From positions 2,171,476-2,235,475 of the forward strand of contig NC_051089.1 of the NCBI RefSeq assembly GCF_901709675.1: a stretch of DNA of 64,000 bases, in the 5' to 3' direction. How positions within the stretch are numbered: the stretch's first letter is position 1; each line of letters begins with the position of its first letter. Shown here piece by piece: positions 25,073-38,866 of the stretch. The notes under the pieces were generated by a model, which was not told the origin of the DNA, did not search any database, and saw only the letters and a list, made by a program, of their open reading frames with translations. This stretch comes from Syngnathus acus. Its lineage: Eukaryota; Chordata; Actinopteri; Syngnathiformes; Syngnathidae. Made by a program: the position numbers and the translations under genes.

Positions 25073-25191
25073 ACAGATGTCAAACTGAAGGCCCGGGGGC
25101 CAGATACGGCCCGTCACATCATTTTTTTGTGGCCCGCAAAGACAAATTGTGCATCAACTTCATGTGTCAATACTAAAATTGCAAATTGTCC
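25073..25191 (-). mobile_element. hAT-like nonautonomous element, copy 3, truncated
   Basis: Reverse orientation. It begins with AGATGTCAAACTGAAGGCCC and GGGGGCCAGATACGGCCCG, then GACAAATTGTGCATCAACTT and CATGTGTCAATACTAAAATT, the complement of the right end of the copy at 20780-21097. The left two thirds are missing. Confidence 0.65.
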
Positions 25192-25194
25192 AGT

Positions 25195-28100
25195 GAGTCT
25201 ATGAAGACAAAGAGGCATGCAAAGCTCTCATGCATCGCACGTTTACTTTTCTTTGACGCACTGCCCGATCCGAACAGCTGCAATGCCGTTGCTGTCTGGT
25301 TTATGTTTGCTGCAGAGATACACTTCATCATTATCATAAAATGTGCAAAGTTGGGGTTAGCCAAGCTCCGGCGGGTGCTATTTTGTTGTGAGATTTTCCT
25401 CTCCGCTGCAACTGATTTACAGCGCAACGGAAGCAGCGAATGCTCACAGGTACTGTAATTGTTCAAGCTAGTGCCACTGTGCCTGGAAAGCAAGCCGAGC
25501 CTCATCTCTCTCTCTCTCTCTCTGAGAGCCGCCTCTTTATTATTGTGTGATTCTCATCATTATTGCAGCAAGTACACATGATCATCACGCCTCATTACTT
25601 AGATTTGATATTAATGGGGACAATCTAAATAAATCAGCCCAGTGTTTCAAATGTCTAAGCACATAGAAAACACATTGGCCCCTTATCTTGCTAGCTAATT
25701 CAGTCTGAGTAAATGATGCGGCTTTGTGCTGCTAGAACCTAAAAAGAGTGAATATGTAAACATGCCTTATTGATCCTCGGAGTGATTCTGCGCTGGCTCT
25801 GCTTTTGTCCGTGACCCAATAATGACACACAAATCCCAGCGTATACACAGGCTGAATGCTCGGGATGTTTTATTGAAAAAGACAAGATGTAGCATCTGTT
25901 TGTCCACAAGCTTGTGTGAGAAGAAGTGAAGAGCAGCCTAGCCGAGGATAGGACGGTCCTGAAGTTCCACAAGCAGCAATCCACGACGTCTGGCTGTGAT
26001 GCTGAAATCTGTCTCATCTCTCCCTGCCCTGCCTCACCCTCTGTGTGTCCTGCTTGAAATTTCTGTTTGATTCTTTGCCGGCGAGAAGAGGCAGTCATTA
26101 ATACGCCGCAGTATCTTCCATGTCCTTTGGTGCTAAGGGAATCCTTTACCGCAGCCCTCCTCCGATGTTATGTAAATCCAAATGTGCATCAAAAGCCATT
26201 TGCCACATTAAGCGCAGCCCGCAAATATGCGATGTGCGCATGCAAGCAACCTTGACAAGCGTAACGCTAACCGTTGCATCTGAAATTCCCTAACCTCATT
26301 TGAAAATCAACCACGCTTAAAAAATGAAGACATAATCAAGCAGCTTGCTTTGAAAATCAATAGATTGGGCTTGTTTACTTATGAATAAGAGAAATATGCT
26401 ATTTGTGTCTGTCACATGCATGTGAGATATCCAGAGGAATTACACGCTTTGTAATGTACAACCTTTCCGCATTACTGATTTTGTTCAGTGACAATTTAAC
26501 AAATTAGGTGTATTTGGATCGCATGTCTTAAAATCACAAAAGCCTTCGGTGGCGTCTTTTTAATCGGCCTGTTTGATAAATGCCAGCGTTGTGACACAAG
26601 GAGGCCATTTCTAAGATTATCTCCAGAGAATAAAGAGTCATTGTCTGTAATTTGGAACTAAACAAAAAAAGTAAAGAAAACAAAAAATAAACTAAATAAA
26701 ATAAATATAACGTTCAATCGTTGCAGCAGTTGTTGCTGGGATGAAGCCTTTGCTATCATGATGTCCTTCCTGGCGCTTTCACTGTTTGAACTAATGCACC
26801 ATTCTAAATATAGCTAGATAAAAATTGCTAGCATAACTAACAGTATTTCAAAGATCATGACATCTACACATGAACATGTTTTGCTTCTCTTGCAAATGTT
26901 CTAGCAGCTGCTTGCACTTGCAGCCCAAACTTGCGCTGAGGAGCACAGATTGTTCTGGTCCAATTTGCTTTGATTGGAAAAGTGTTCTGATTCTTCACCG
27001 CGTAAAAACAGCTTGACTATGACAAGTTCAGGTTTACCTGATTAAAGTCAGGTAGGTGAGGAAATCAATGTTGCCTCTTGTGAATCCAAGTATAACTTTG
27101 TGACTATTTTTTGCAACAATCAGTCCAGTCAAATAGATTTACATTGCGTCCTCCACATACTAGCAATTCCCCGGTGCCATTTTTTATATTTATCTGCCTC
27201 AAACGCGGTGCTTCTGTGTAAAAAGTTAATGTCATGGACTCTTTAGAAGCGGCTTCTTGTGGTGCCCCGTCCCACTCACGCTTGCATCTGTTCAGTCAGT
27301 CTGCATCTGTCAGCCTCCTCCCACCTTCACACCTGCCACACCCACTTATATGGACCTGCTGCACTCGCACACCTGCTGCCTCGATGTGGCTCACTGAAGT
27401 CCTTTTGTTCCATTCTGCATTTTGTCCTTGTGCTTGGATGATTTTGGGCCCTTCTGTCCAACGTGGATTGGTTGAAACTTTAACATTACTGTGCTTTGCT
27501 CTTTCTTTTTGTTTACTTGTATTACCTTGCGCACCTTTTTAAACCACTTAAGTTTTAAATTTTTGGAACTGGATGGTCATAGTTTTGTGACCTGGAGCAA
27601 AAAGAAAAACATCAAATCTGAGTCATTGTCTGCATCCTGACTTTTGTTAAGGTGCCCTTACAAGCAAACCAGAACTTGGCCCATCATATTCTCACATCTG
27701 TCCTTGCACGGAACACAGAATACACAGCAGAATGACAATTTAATTCCCCTTCAATAAAAAAAAAATAATCATGACTTCTTGTATTAGAGCGAATTTAAAA
27801 ACAAACACTTAACCAGAAGTATTCATTTAGACAAAATCTAGGTTGGTCTTTTCATGGCTAGATTGATTGCAGGCGTATTGTATTGCTCAGGGGTGATTAA
27901 TCAATTTTTGCACCACCCCAGTTGCTTAGATGTTGTAGACTTGCCAGCAACGGCATCAAGCACAATTGTGTGTCGATTTTCCTTTCTTTCCATTATTTTT
28001 TCTTTCTTCTTTTAACTCCTACTTAAATACCTCACTAATGTGTGTATAAAAAATGCGAGCAGTTGAATACACATCTGCGAAGCCGTGAGAAAATAGCAGG

Positions 28101-29445
28101 GTGGCCAAGTCATTAACCTTGCATTGTTTACTAAGCCTGCGTGAAACTTAACAAAGACAAAAACTGAAATAATGCCCAAAGAAATGAAACGTGTAAAGAG
28201 TGCACACTGTTGAAATTTGTTAAATTAATGAGATGGAAAAAAAAAAATACCAAAGGGCTGCAGCAGGTAGACCAGATGACGAGGTCAATGGGAGGCCCCG
28301 CAAAATTGATTATGATAAATGATGACAGATCAGAACATTTGCGCAGGCAGCGAGAGCCATTAATAGGAAAATTAGCAACCGTGGTCAAATCATCTGCAGT
28401 CTTCAAACGGTATGCGCCTCTTTTCATGGAAGCTTTAATATTGTCTCTGGAAAACTGAGTAATATCAACAACAGAGTACATTTAATATTTTATGAGCACG
28501 GTGTTTTTTTTTTCTCTTCCTTTTCCATAAAAAAAAAAAGCAGCAAAGCACTGTCGACATAGAGCGCACATTATACACTATGTAATTACATCCACTCATA
28601 CCCCGGAGTTGTGCATCGTGTGTTCGACAGACGAAATGTGTGCTGTCAATTGTATTTTCTCATAAGATGCCTTCCAATCATCTGCAACGCGGTACATATT
28701 TTCAGAAATAACTAACTCAAAATATGGTGAAAGCTAAGAGTTCTATTGCAATTTCCTTCCTAATATTGTCAAATAATTGAACATTCAGGCAGCCATATAA
28801 CTTCATCACTTTGACTCGGAAAATGTGTCACATCGCTATTTCTGGGGAATACATCAAAAAGTGTTAACTGGGTAGTTCAAAACAGTACAAAACAATTTCA
28901 TCATAGATTAGGGTATAGACAACTCTTTAAATGATAATAAATTAGCCTGCCAGTAAATAAATTGGAATAAAAACAAAGAAATCAAGCAAAAGAATCATCT
29001 TAATTAACATGAGAATAAAAACGTTGAGATCCAACTTTGATCATTTCAAGTTTTAACAAATGTGTAATGGACTCAGAATGTGAAGACACACGTCTAAGAA
29101 TAGACTTCACATGATGAAGTTCTTTCTTCAAGCACGCAGCCACAAAGTCATTAACAGACTTGGCTTGATTTCAAGGTGATTTATCTTTTGCCATATGCAA
29201 GAATCACCTCCTCTTCCTTATTTCTGGTCATATATGTCGCACTCACAGATGGAGAGAGGGAAACAATCAAAATGTTTAATTTGAACATATCCCCTAGAAA
29301 TAAGCTTGTGTCAAAAATGGGACAAAAAAAAATAAAAAATAAACACCAACAAAAAATGTTGGTCTGCCACAAGAGTTCTGATACACGACAGTTTAGCTTT
29401 CATGGGCTGTTGGGGACATTTGTCACTTTTTGTCAGTGACTGCAT
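25195..29445. other. Gene desert, no gene seen
   Basis: Contains a (TC)n tract at 25504-25523 and, at 27230-27545, a C/T-rich stretch that may be an old retroelement remnant but which I could not identify. No exon is supported. Confidence 0.4.
25504..25523. repeat. (TC)n microsatellite
   Basis: About ten TC units. Confidence 0.8.
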
Positions 29446-29449
29446 GTCC

Positions 29450-29560
29450 ACCCCCCTCCATCCATTAGCTGTAGCAGTTATCCTTTGGAGGACTGCAGTC
29501 AATCCTGGATGACATTGACACGTCGCCACTCAATCATAGGCCCGGCGCATGATGAAAGAC
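29450..29560. repeat. Decayed copy of a common fish dispersed repeat
   Basis: CCATCCATTAGCTGTAGCAG, TTATCCTTTGGAGGACTGCA and ACACGTCGCCACTCAATCAT follow the order of the abundant 'ccatccattttcta..cgcttatcc..ggtcgccagtcaatc' element. It is diverged and has no coding content. Confidence 0.55.
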
Positions 29561-29916
29561 AAATATTTATAGACTAAAGTTGTTTTTGTCCATAGGAGGA
29601 AAGTATACACCAAGAAAACATGGCAAGACATCCGTCGACAGACTTTTCCGATGGCACTCTATTCAATTGACTGCATTTGGCACAAATCAACATTCTGAAA
29701 GGCTGCTAGATGCTTTTGGACGCCTCTATCGATGCTTTGTTTTTATATAACACACAAACACAAATCAAGAACTTACATACGTTGTCTTGGAATGTGACCA
29801 CAGGGGCAAAATGGGCCCAAATTCTCCTAGCGAGTGACTTGCTTAAGGAACTGAAGCATTAAATGAAAAAGTGGAATTTACTGCAACATTCATCAACTCC
29901 ATCCCAACGAGTTTCA

Positions 29917-29956
<40 letters not shown>
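29917..29956. repeat. (CA)n microsatellite
   Basis: About 19 uninterrupted CA units. Confidence 0.95.
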
Positions 29957-29959
29957 AAA

Positions 29960-31250
29960 ACACTTTGTGCATTAAAATAAAAAGCAATCTCGGTAAACTT
30001 TGTTAAGCCGGGTGATTAAAGGTAGTATTTATATTTTTTAATTATATTGCAAAAAAACATTTTTTCAATTACTTTATATATTTATGAGCTAATTCCAAAT
30101 GGGAAGCCGGTACCAAAAATGTGTATGGTATACCATCAGCATAAATGTGGGGAAGGACAGTGAGTCTGTCTACCTTCACACCTCTATTTCCCTTATTGCA
30201 ATGAATTTGAGCTTTCTGATAGCATTTGTCAGCATTGTCCATTTCTGAAGAAATCGCAAATTCTATTCCCCATCCTATCACCCACAGCGGAAATAATACA
30301 AACGCATTTTATTCTTTTTAAATATGTTTTTGCAAACTTTCTCCTGTGAGGCGACGATTCTGCTTTGAATGCATTTTTTCGTGCTAAAAAATGCTTCAAT
30401 GTCAAAGTGGGCATGATGCTGCGAAGACTTGACCACATGCATCGGCTGGAATCTGCCAATCCTGCACTTTTCTCCTTGTTCCGTATCCCTGACCTGCTTT
30501 TAAAAAATATAGTCAGCAGCAATGCACCATCTCTAATGATGTGTTATCGCACTGGATGCCTGCATAATATCCTCAACGTTGGAAGCCGGCATCAAGCGCC
30601 GGCAAGACAGCAAGGGACACTTTAGGCAGATGGTGATACTTCAGTTGACAGAGAAAACAACCACCCAAAAAAAATTGCAGCTCAATAAATTATTGGATAG
30701 AAAACATCAATCAAAATCCTGTATTTCTTGATTATTTCTACATATGAATGTGTTCAACATTTGAATGGCGTTGATAGATGTTTATCCTCACTGGCGGTAT
30801 GTATTTCCTGGAAAGAAAGACGCACTCGTCATATTCATGCCAGCGTGTGAGAGAAGCCTTGTGAGCAAGGCTGTTTAAAGACTCATCTGTGTTTGCATTT
30901 ACTCACTGCCTTTATTTCAAAGCCTCTAAAGAGAAAGACGCAATCAAATGCAAAAAAAGGCTGTGAGGAAAATTTCACGACAGCATTGAGACATTTCTGC
31001 ACTATACACGTCATTAACGCAGCGTCTCACTATAACCTAGAAGTGCTTCAGAATTTATTTTTTTTAAATGTGCTGAAAAGGGTAATTAAAACTAATCTGT
31101 CATTTGATGCTACTTTCCTTTCAGAGTGATTACATATCTGTGTCACAAGTGCTTTTTGCTGAGACAAAATACGGATATTGCAGATTTTCCAGAAATGTTT
31201 TACTATTATAAATGGAAACGCCCTCCAATTATATGGTCGGGTGCTGGATG
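29960..31250. other. Gene desert, no gene seen
   Basis: No repeat or gene identified; open frames are short and without domains. Confidence 0.4.
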
Positions 31251-31600
31251 ACAAAATGTGATGACTCGGGTGAGTGGCGCATTCATTTAAATCAGGCAGC
31301 CATTGTGTATTGCCAGCAGCTGTTGGGGGGCCAACAAGTGCTAGCTGCAATGAGGTGCACCGCGGCGACTTTTAATTTCCCTCTCTCTATTTGCAGCCCA
31401 CCCAAGAAGGAAGGAGAGGAAATAGATTCCCAGATTATTTCCATCTATAATTTCTTATCTGCCGCTTCTGCCTCCCCTCCATTGCCCCCGTGCAGGCGCT
31501 GCCTTTGACTCTGTACACTAATCTAGAAATTGATTTTGAGGAGAGGAAATTAGAAAGGAGAGCAATTCCATTTCAATTTTGACTTTCATTGCAACATATT
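31251..31600. promoter_or_regulatory. Candidate conserved noncoding element
   Basis: Complex mixed sequence, not repeat-like: GCATTCATTTAAATC, GCAGCCATTGTG, GCCAGCAGCTGTTG (E-box CAGCTG), CTTTTAATTTCC, CAGATTATTTCC, GAAATTGATTTTGAGG, GAGGAAATTAG. The density of TAAT and E-box cores is typical of deeply conserved enhancers; conservation was not tested. Confidence 0.3.
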
Positions 31601-31789
31601 TGATGGCGGCCGGCTTCCACTCACGCCATGCCACCCTTGTAACCTTTTGCAACCTGATGCCACCATTTTAACCCTTCCCCCAGTAGCCTCTCAGTGTCGC
31701 TTTTTACCCAGCCCACATCTTTAAAGAAAAAAAAGAAAAAACAGTTTCCCATCCAAAGTGTGCCACCTGCTTTTGGCAGCTGCAAACCC

Positions 31790-32130
31790 TGGCAAATGTA
31801 GATAAATGAACAGAGTCACCTGAGGGACTTTATGAATCTGCTGCTGCTGCTTGGCAGATTTATTTGCTGGCCGCCATCGAGAGCTGCACTGCAAACAGAG
31901 ATTAGAGCCTCTAGCAGCCTCGCTCTCGTTCCCGCTTCTTCTCCTTGTCCTTTGCTCCCTGTGACCACCACGACAAGGGCCCAGAGGTTGCTGACCTGTA
32001 ATTCATCAGTATTGCAAATTGCAAAGTACAACCTGGTGTTTTTTTTGCCCCTCCCCCACCCGCTCTGTACAGACTACTTTGTGCCCTTGGGATGCCAGCA
32101 ATGTTTGTTTAGTGCCTGATCTAATCTGGC
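31790..32130. promoter_or_regulatory. Candidate conserved noncoding element
   Basis: GC-richer block including CTGCTGCTGCTTGGCAG, GATTAGAGCC and CTGTAATTCATCAG, bounded by AT-rich sequence. It is not tandemly repetitive and has no exon structure. Low certainty. Confidence 0.22.
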
Positions 32131-33760
32131 ATCATTATGCAGAGGCATCTTCACTAAATCTTACATAAATTATCTCTTGTTATTTTTATTATTATAAATA
32201 TTAAGAAGACTACAGATGGTGTGCTGCACCATGTATGAGCAGCGTAGCTATGATATATTGTTTTCTTTTGCACATCTCTTTTACTTTCAGTCATCTGAAT
32301 TATAACGTGAAAACAAAATACTTTAATCAGCTTTTATGTTAACTCATTAGACAGAGCTTTTGCTTTTTATCGCTCATGTCAGCCATGACACGTTTGCAAG
32401 GCATGCTCCAGTTTACAAATCACAGACGAGTTGAAATGAAACAAGGTTGGAAATTGTTTTTCCATGACCATGTCAATTTAGATAATCATGGAAAAAAGCA
32501 AATAATAAAAATGGGTAAAAAAAAAAAATTCTGGTTGAGTTTTGATTGTCACTGAGCATTTTCTTTAATGATTTCATTCATCATAACGCCGATGTTTTCC
32601 AAAATTGTATGACTGGAAATGTGTTGAATGTGATATGAGGCATTTCCACGATCAGTTTACTGTCCCTAAAATTCGGATTTCTTTTACATGAGTGTCTCAC
32701 AGCAAAATTCTTTCTATTGGATATTTCAAACTGAAGAAGCTCACATTTCTCTCTTCCACTCTCTTGTTGCAAATCAGTGGAAGAGCAAGTTGAGTCGCAG
32801 ATTTGCTGAGCGCACACATGGGATATCATTTAATACGCTCATTAATTAATTCTTGGCGGGATGCGGTTAAATTAATATTGAAGCAGACAAGCACACAATT
32901 GTGTAGTTAGTTACAAAATGCAAGAATGCCTTTCATACTTGAAAACTCGGCAGAAGTGTTAACCGCAAAATAAAATGTTGAAAAAAGAACAAAATGGATC
33001 TAATGATTACTATTTAATAAGCTTAGCTTTCCATTAACCTTCAGATTGTTTTTTGGATCTTTTTTATCTTGACTGAATGAGAGGTTCCAAATATTTTTCA
33101 GCTACAAAATGATTCCCAAATTCACTTTGACAGAATGGATTGCTTTAGAGCTGTTAATCGCATGCAGGTGACTCATTTACGACTGGAACACAAAAAGCCC
33201 CACAGCGCTACATTCAGTTGAATTCCTCTTTGTGTGTTTGTGAAAATGTTTCCTTGCCAAAATGTTCTGCAGCTCTGCTCTGAAGTGCGAGCTGAGCATC
33301 CCCCCCCCCCCAGAAAAGTAATTGGCTCTGTGGCAAACAAGAAAACAAAAGACCGCGACCTTTTTGCTTTGCGATGAGTATTTGTCAATGTTTAACAGTG
33401 TTTGTGTATGTTTATCACTCCCCTAATCAAAACACAGACGAAATATCTATACTAATATATATATTATTTGTTTGTGGGTGGACTGCTTTTATTTCAGCCA
33501 TGGCTGCCGAGAAAAGAAAATGTCGATTTTCACCCTCTCTGCCTATTCACCACCTCATGAATTACATAATTGTGGTGCTATTGTAGTAACACGAGGACAA
33601 ATGCAATATTGTAGATCATTTATCACGGAAGATAGTGTAATGTAAATTATTTCTTTGCCATTATCGGACAATTTCCTGTAAATGTATCACGTAGTGGACA
33701 TTAATCCAATAAACACAAAGACCATCATTCAAGTATATTGCTAAGGCTATTCTTAAATCT
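32130..33760. other. Gene desert, no gene seen
   Basis: AT-rich; a C-run at 33300-33311. Nothing else identifiable. Confidence 0.4.
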
Positions 33761-33764
33761 TAAC

Positions 33765-34014
<250 letters not shown>

Positions 34015-34261
34015 GCCGAGATTCTATATTTTTAAATGGTTTAAGTGAAGCAATGCACACTTTGGTGTCTTTTTCCAAATGCAGGTAGGCAACTGAGATT
34101 GTTCTTGGTCTCGGTCTTGCAAAATAAATTTACCAAAGTGACATACTCTGGAAAAAATATGGTTGTTTTTTTTCTTGTAAATGATGCATTTGCGATAGGT
34201 ATAGTGGAGTGACATTTTCAGAAAAGTACATCCAATCATTTTATACAATGTGTTGAAAGCC

Positions 34262-34465
34262 ACTCATTCATGCATTTTCTGTACTTAAGGGCAACCTAAT
34301 GTCTACAATTAACCTCCATGTTCTTTCTGGACCACCTATACAGAAGCGGCAAAGGCACATGAAGGACAAGCAGAGTACAGAAAGGCTCAAGGCTGGATGG
34401 AGAACCTTCGTGCTGTGAGGTGGCAGTCCTAACAACGGCACCGCTGTTCCGCCATGCTGTTAAGA
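34262..34465. repeat. Decayed copy of a common fish dispersed repeat
   Basis: Starts CACTCATTCATGCATTTTCT and ends TGCTGTGAGGTGGCAGTCCT then AACAACGGCACCGCTGTTCC, matching the 'ctgtgaggcagcagtgctaaccactgcaccac' end of the abundant element. Same orientation as the copy at 46915. Confidence 0.6.
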
Positions 34466-34469
34466 GATT

Positions 34470-37380
34470 GTTGCCCAGGCAAGCATTCTGACTTTACAAT
34501 GGTCACTTTAAATGTGTAGGTGGCCTAAAAATAGTTTTTAAGAGTAATTCTTTTCTTTCCCTTTTGTAAATGCCATGCAAACATCCATTCACAAGGTTAG
34601 ACGTCTCTGCCATATTCTGTATTTTAAATCCAACCAGTCCTCTTTGCCTCAACATTTAAATAACCTTTATCTGATTTCATGACATAATCACCACCTTCAT
34701 CCAAAAGTGTTATGCTTCCCTTTCATACGTAAATGAGGGAATGTAATTGCTGTGGAATGGAGCTTGCCTAGGCGAGAGCTCAGCAGCTCTAAACCTCTGA
34801 TCCGAGAACCGCACCCGATCACCACCTTGCACATCTATTGATACGCACTTTGGCCAGCTCCCCAATTACAGCTTCAACATTTCAGCAGCAATGAAAGGAT
34901 ATTGCAAGAACAATTCAAAGTTTTACAATGGCAAAGTTCAGCCAGCCACACATTTGCTGCAAATGAGAGCCAATAAGAGGAGTCCAAATTGTTACTGTTA
35001 GTCATACCATAGTCAACAATAGACTTCAACCTGAGGTGATAGCCACATCGGGCTAGTTTTTTTTTTTTTTTCTCACACTCAGAGCTGTTGCTTTTTGTAA
35101 AATGCTCCCGTGAGCCAATACATTGGAAAGTGCTGCTCTTGCTGGTCTTCCATGAGGTTGCTTTGCCAATTAGCAGTGCGCTACTGACACCTACTCCAAC
35201 ACTCCTGCTGCCACTACAGATGAAGTAATTGTCAACCACACCAAAGATGGTGCTAAATTTCCAAACCCAACGAGTCAACACAAAACAATAAAAATAGATC
35301 AAAAACTGTGGTAAACTTTTTTTTTTTTTTTTTATCTACCAGGCTTGTCTTCCTACACATGTACAGTGAAAATAGTAAAGTTGAGCACAATGTACTGATT
35401 GTGGTCTAAAACTAAATATCACCTTAAAACACAGCTCTTCTCACAAGCTGTTTGTTTGTTTATTATATTTTTTAATATGCATTTTAACTGTACTGCCATC
35501 TTGTTTCTTATCCTGAAGCACACGGAGTTAATGCATGCTACAAAACTGACAGACAATTGACATTAAAAATGTGTTAGAGCTACGAGTTTGGATTTTGAAA
35601 CACATCCCCCTCATTTAAAATGCAATTAATCGGTTTCGGGGTCAAAATGTCACCAGTCTAAAACAAACCTTGAAGGTATTTTTTCCAAATTCACTTTCAC
35701 TTGTCAGACAAGGGCTCTAAAGACAGTGCAGCAATTATTTTTATGCTTGCTTATTCTACAAGGTGCACCAAAGTGTAGCGTGAGGTGTTGCAGTCTTACA
35801 TCAGGTCAAACATGTCGAAGTCTTTTAATGTTTCAGAAGTTTGGATGAAAATTCTGAGGTCTTTTTGAATTGTGTAGCTGGCGCATTCATTTGACTTTAG
35901 AAAATCTAGTGTGAAATCTCTGACGCTCAACCAATTGATAAACCTTGTGGGACAAATTTAACGTGATGTGAATCATTAATTCCTACCGTCAATCAGAGTC
36001 TCCCTGAGGTACGAGAGTGAGTGCTGTTAGGCTGTGAGTGAGCAAGTGACTCACATAAAGTGAGTGATTCATTGATGAGTTGCATTTTTTTACTTGTATT
36101 TTTACTTACATTTTGTCTGGGATGACTAAGTGAATGAGTCAACTGAGACAAGAATACAAATGAGGTTTGTCATTAGGATTAATTGGCAGTGTTGGTTCCA
36201 TCCAATAGGCCACAGCCTCACTCCATGTGCTCGATCTTTGTGCCCAGTCTAAATCTGGCGCAGGGAGTGGCAATATCCGCATTGGCAGCTTCGATCAGAT
36301 GTGTGCGAATGGAAATGGTGGTTTGCGCCGTAGTGGGCGTGGGCACAGCTGACTTGCCTCGCTGCCACTCGATGCAGTTCCTCTGATTTACTTGAAAATT
36401 TGCAGAACTGATTTGCTCGAGTCCATGCAGGAGAGCAAAGTTCAGAAGGAACTGCAAGCAGACCTCCAGGGGCAGATTATGTAAAATGGGCCAGGGTGAG
36501 TCCAGATCACTGCTGCCAAGTGGGCACTTGCAATCCATTTTAAAAATGCCAGCAGCTTCACCGGTACTTGAATAATCATTTTTTTTCACAACATCCTCTA
36601 TTGCACTTACGGCCATTAGGTCATTACCGTTTATTTATTTTGACTTTTAAAATGCATTCTGTCTTGTCTATATTCCTCTCACAATGTACGATTCAAACGG
36701 TTCAATGCTACACAAGGTGCTATATAGCCTTGAGAATCACAAACGTTGTCAGAAGGCAAAACATGGCCCTGAAAATTTTAAAGCACAAAATCTAACTTGG
36801 TAATTAGATGCTAAATTAGTCTATGTGGACCAATTAGGCAGCACAAGACGCAGCGGCTCTGTAATGCTTTGTCAACAGAAAGGAAAGCAGTACAAGGAGA
36901 CAGACGGGTTGAAGAAGAACAAGTTGGAATGAGAGACCGAAAAGGCAGGAGGCCATGAGTGCATGCACCCAGATTAAAGAAGGGGAAGACGATCAAAGAT
37001 GTGCGTGTGATGATTAAACAAACCTTTAGAGAAAAAAGGCTCCCACCGTTTCCTGTATTAGGTTTGAATTAAACTTTAATGCCGAGACATTGCTTGATCT
37101 CGTCTCTACAAATGACGCCGCCTTGATTTGGATGCTGGAAATGTAAACGAATCCCTTAGCTCCATAATGACTCGCTCGAAATTCTTCAAACTTTACTTCC
37201 TTCTCGTTTAATCTCAAAACATGACTGTTGCTTCAGATGCATTTCATTAAAATAATACAAAAAGGCATCACAGGTATCTTGGTTTAAACACAAAATGTTG
37301 TTTTATTCTCAAGTTTGATACTGTCTATTTGGAATTTTTCCCTCCAATGTTTTGGCTCTGCATTTTCTATGGCATTGTTT
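34470..37380. other. Gene desert, no gene seen
   Basis: Long T-runs at about 35057-35070 and 35318-35333, and a GTGAGT-rich patch at 36015-36075. No supported gene. Confidence 0.4.
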
Positions 37381-37385
37381 TCACT

Positions 37386-37462
37386 TGGGGTGTATTCCAG
37401 AATGCACTATATAACTCCCAGTAAACTAACCCTAAAATAAAGGAGACCGTCTCAAAAGACTG
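37386..37462. repeat. Fragment of a dispersed fish element (GTGTATTCCAGAA type)
   Basis: GGGGTGTATTCCAGAATGCA, then AACTAACCCTAAAATAAAGG resembles a widespread fish element with 'gtgtattccagaaagcaggtt' and 'gttaaccctgaaat'. Recognised from memory; class uncertain. Confidence 0.4.
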
Positions 37463-37464
37463 GT

Positions 37465-38865
37465 AAGAGAAATACTGAGTCAGGTATAATCAGGGCCAGA
37501 CTGGCACGAAATGTTCTGTAACTGAGAAGTCATTGACATGTTTGTCACCAAGATGGGCCCACTTTTCATTTTGTTGAGGTCTGTTATGGCGACACAACTA
37601 GTCTAAAATTTAAGATTTCCATGGCTCAGATGATCATTGGATTTTCAGTGCGTACCCAATCTGCTTTGACTCATAAATTCTTTCTTGGGAAAAAAAATGC
37701 TTCCTGTTGCTCATCAAAGATTTATTTTGATTACTGTGAAACCCTTGCATAAGTTTCTTGAGAATAAGATTTTCAACCTCATTATAGAGCACATGCATAT
37801 TTTGCTCGTATAGAAGTGTAATAATACTGCGCTAGAAAGATGAACCAATTGTTCAATGCTTATTTTATTTCGCTCTCACTATTAAAGTGCTAAAGCTAAG
37901 CTGACCAAAGGCATTACTGTAAATGTGCATCTTGTTTTTTCAGCAATTCTTTGAACAAACACTGAAAAAAAAAATGCTGAATTTTGCTATTTGGCTCTTT
38001 CCCCGTGTCGTACAATGATCTGTTGATAAGAGTAACTGTATATTGGGGGGCTTTAATTGGCCATGAAATCAAGTGCAGGTCGTCTTTGTTGTGCTTGTGC
38101 ACCTGCAAGTGAAAGATAAGGGCCCCCATGATAACAGCTGTCGACCTTCTGACATTTCTTGGGACAGTCAGCAATGAGCTTGCTGGTCACAGCCCTGTGA
38201 AAAGAAGGAATCCGGCTTGTTGAAGGATTAAAACAAAACAGAAAAGATCTTTAAAAGCTTCTTTTTGGTTCCCATGAATAATTCATCAATTGGACAGCGC
38301 GGCCTAATTTTGAAAGGTTAAGCAAATATCGTCTACTAAATATAAAATATCAAACAAAGACAACCTGCGGTATGTTCAATAATAAATCATTGTGATTAAT
38401 ATTCCAGTTGAAAACGGCAAGACTTCATCGTCTAACTTTGATGTTACTGTGCAACAGTTATTTCAGTAGATATGAGAGAATCCAAAATAAAACTGAATTG
38501 ATATCTGCCATGCAAGAAAAGAATGTCATTTTGTGACATGATGGATAGATGGAATTTGTCAGCTCTTTTGCTTCTGTCTGTTTATTCGGAAAGGAGAAAT
38601 TGTGCAATAAATATTCCGCCTCCAAAAGAATACCATTATTTTTGCTGCAGACTATTGGGTTTGACCTAGAAAAAAATCAGTTAACTTTTTTTTGTGGGTT
38701 TTCTGAACAAGTGACAACTCACGTTTGTAACACTGTTGAATAACGTGTGACCCGGTGACATCGCCGAACGTTTGCATTCTTTTTGTAATGCTTTCCTCGC
38801 CTTTCGCAAATCTCAAAATCCTTTTTGGAATATTGCAGATTTATTTTTTACTTTCAGTGTGGCGC
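37465..38865. other. Gene desert, no gene seen
   Basis: AT-rich, no identifiable gene or intact repeat. Confidence 0.4.
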
Positions 38866-38866
38866 C

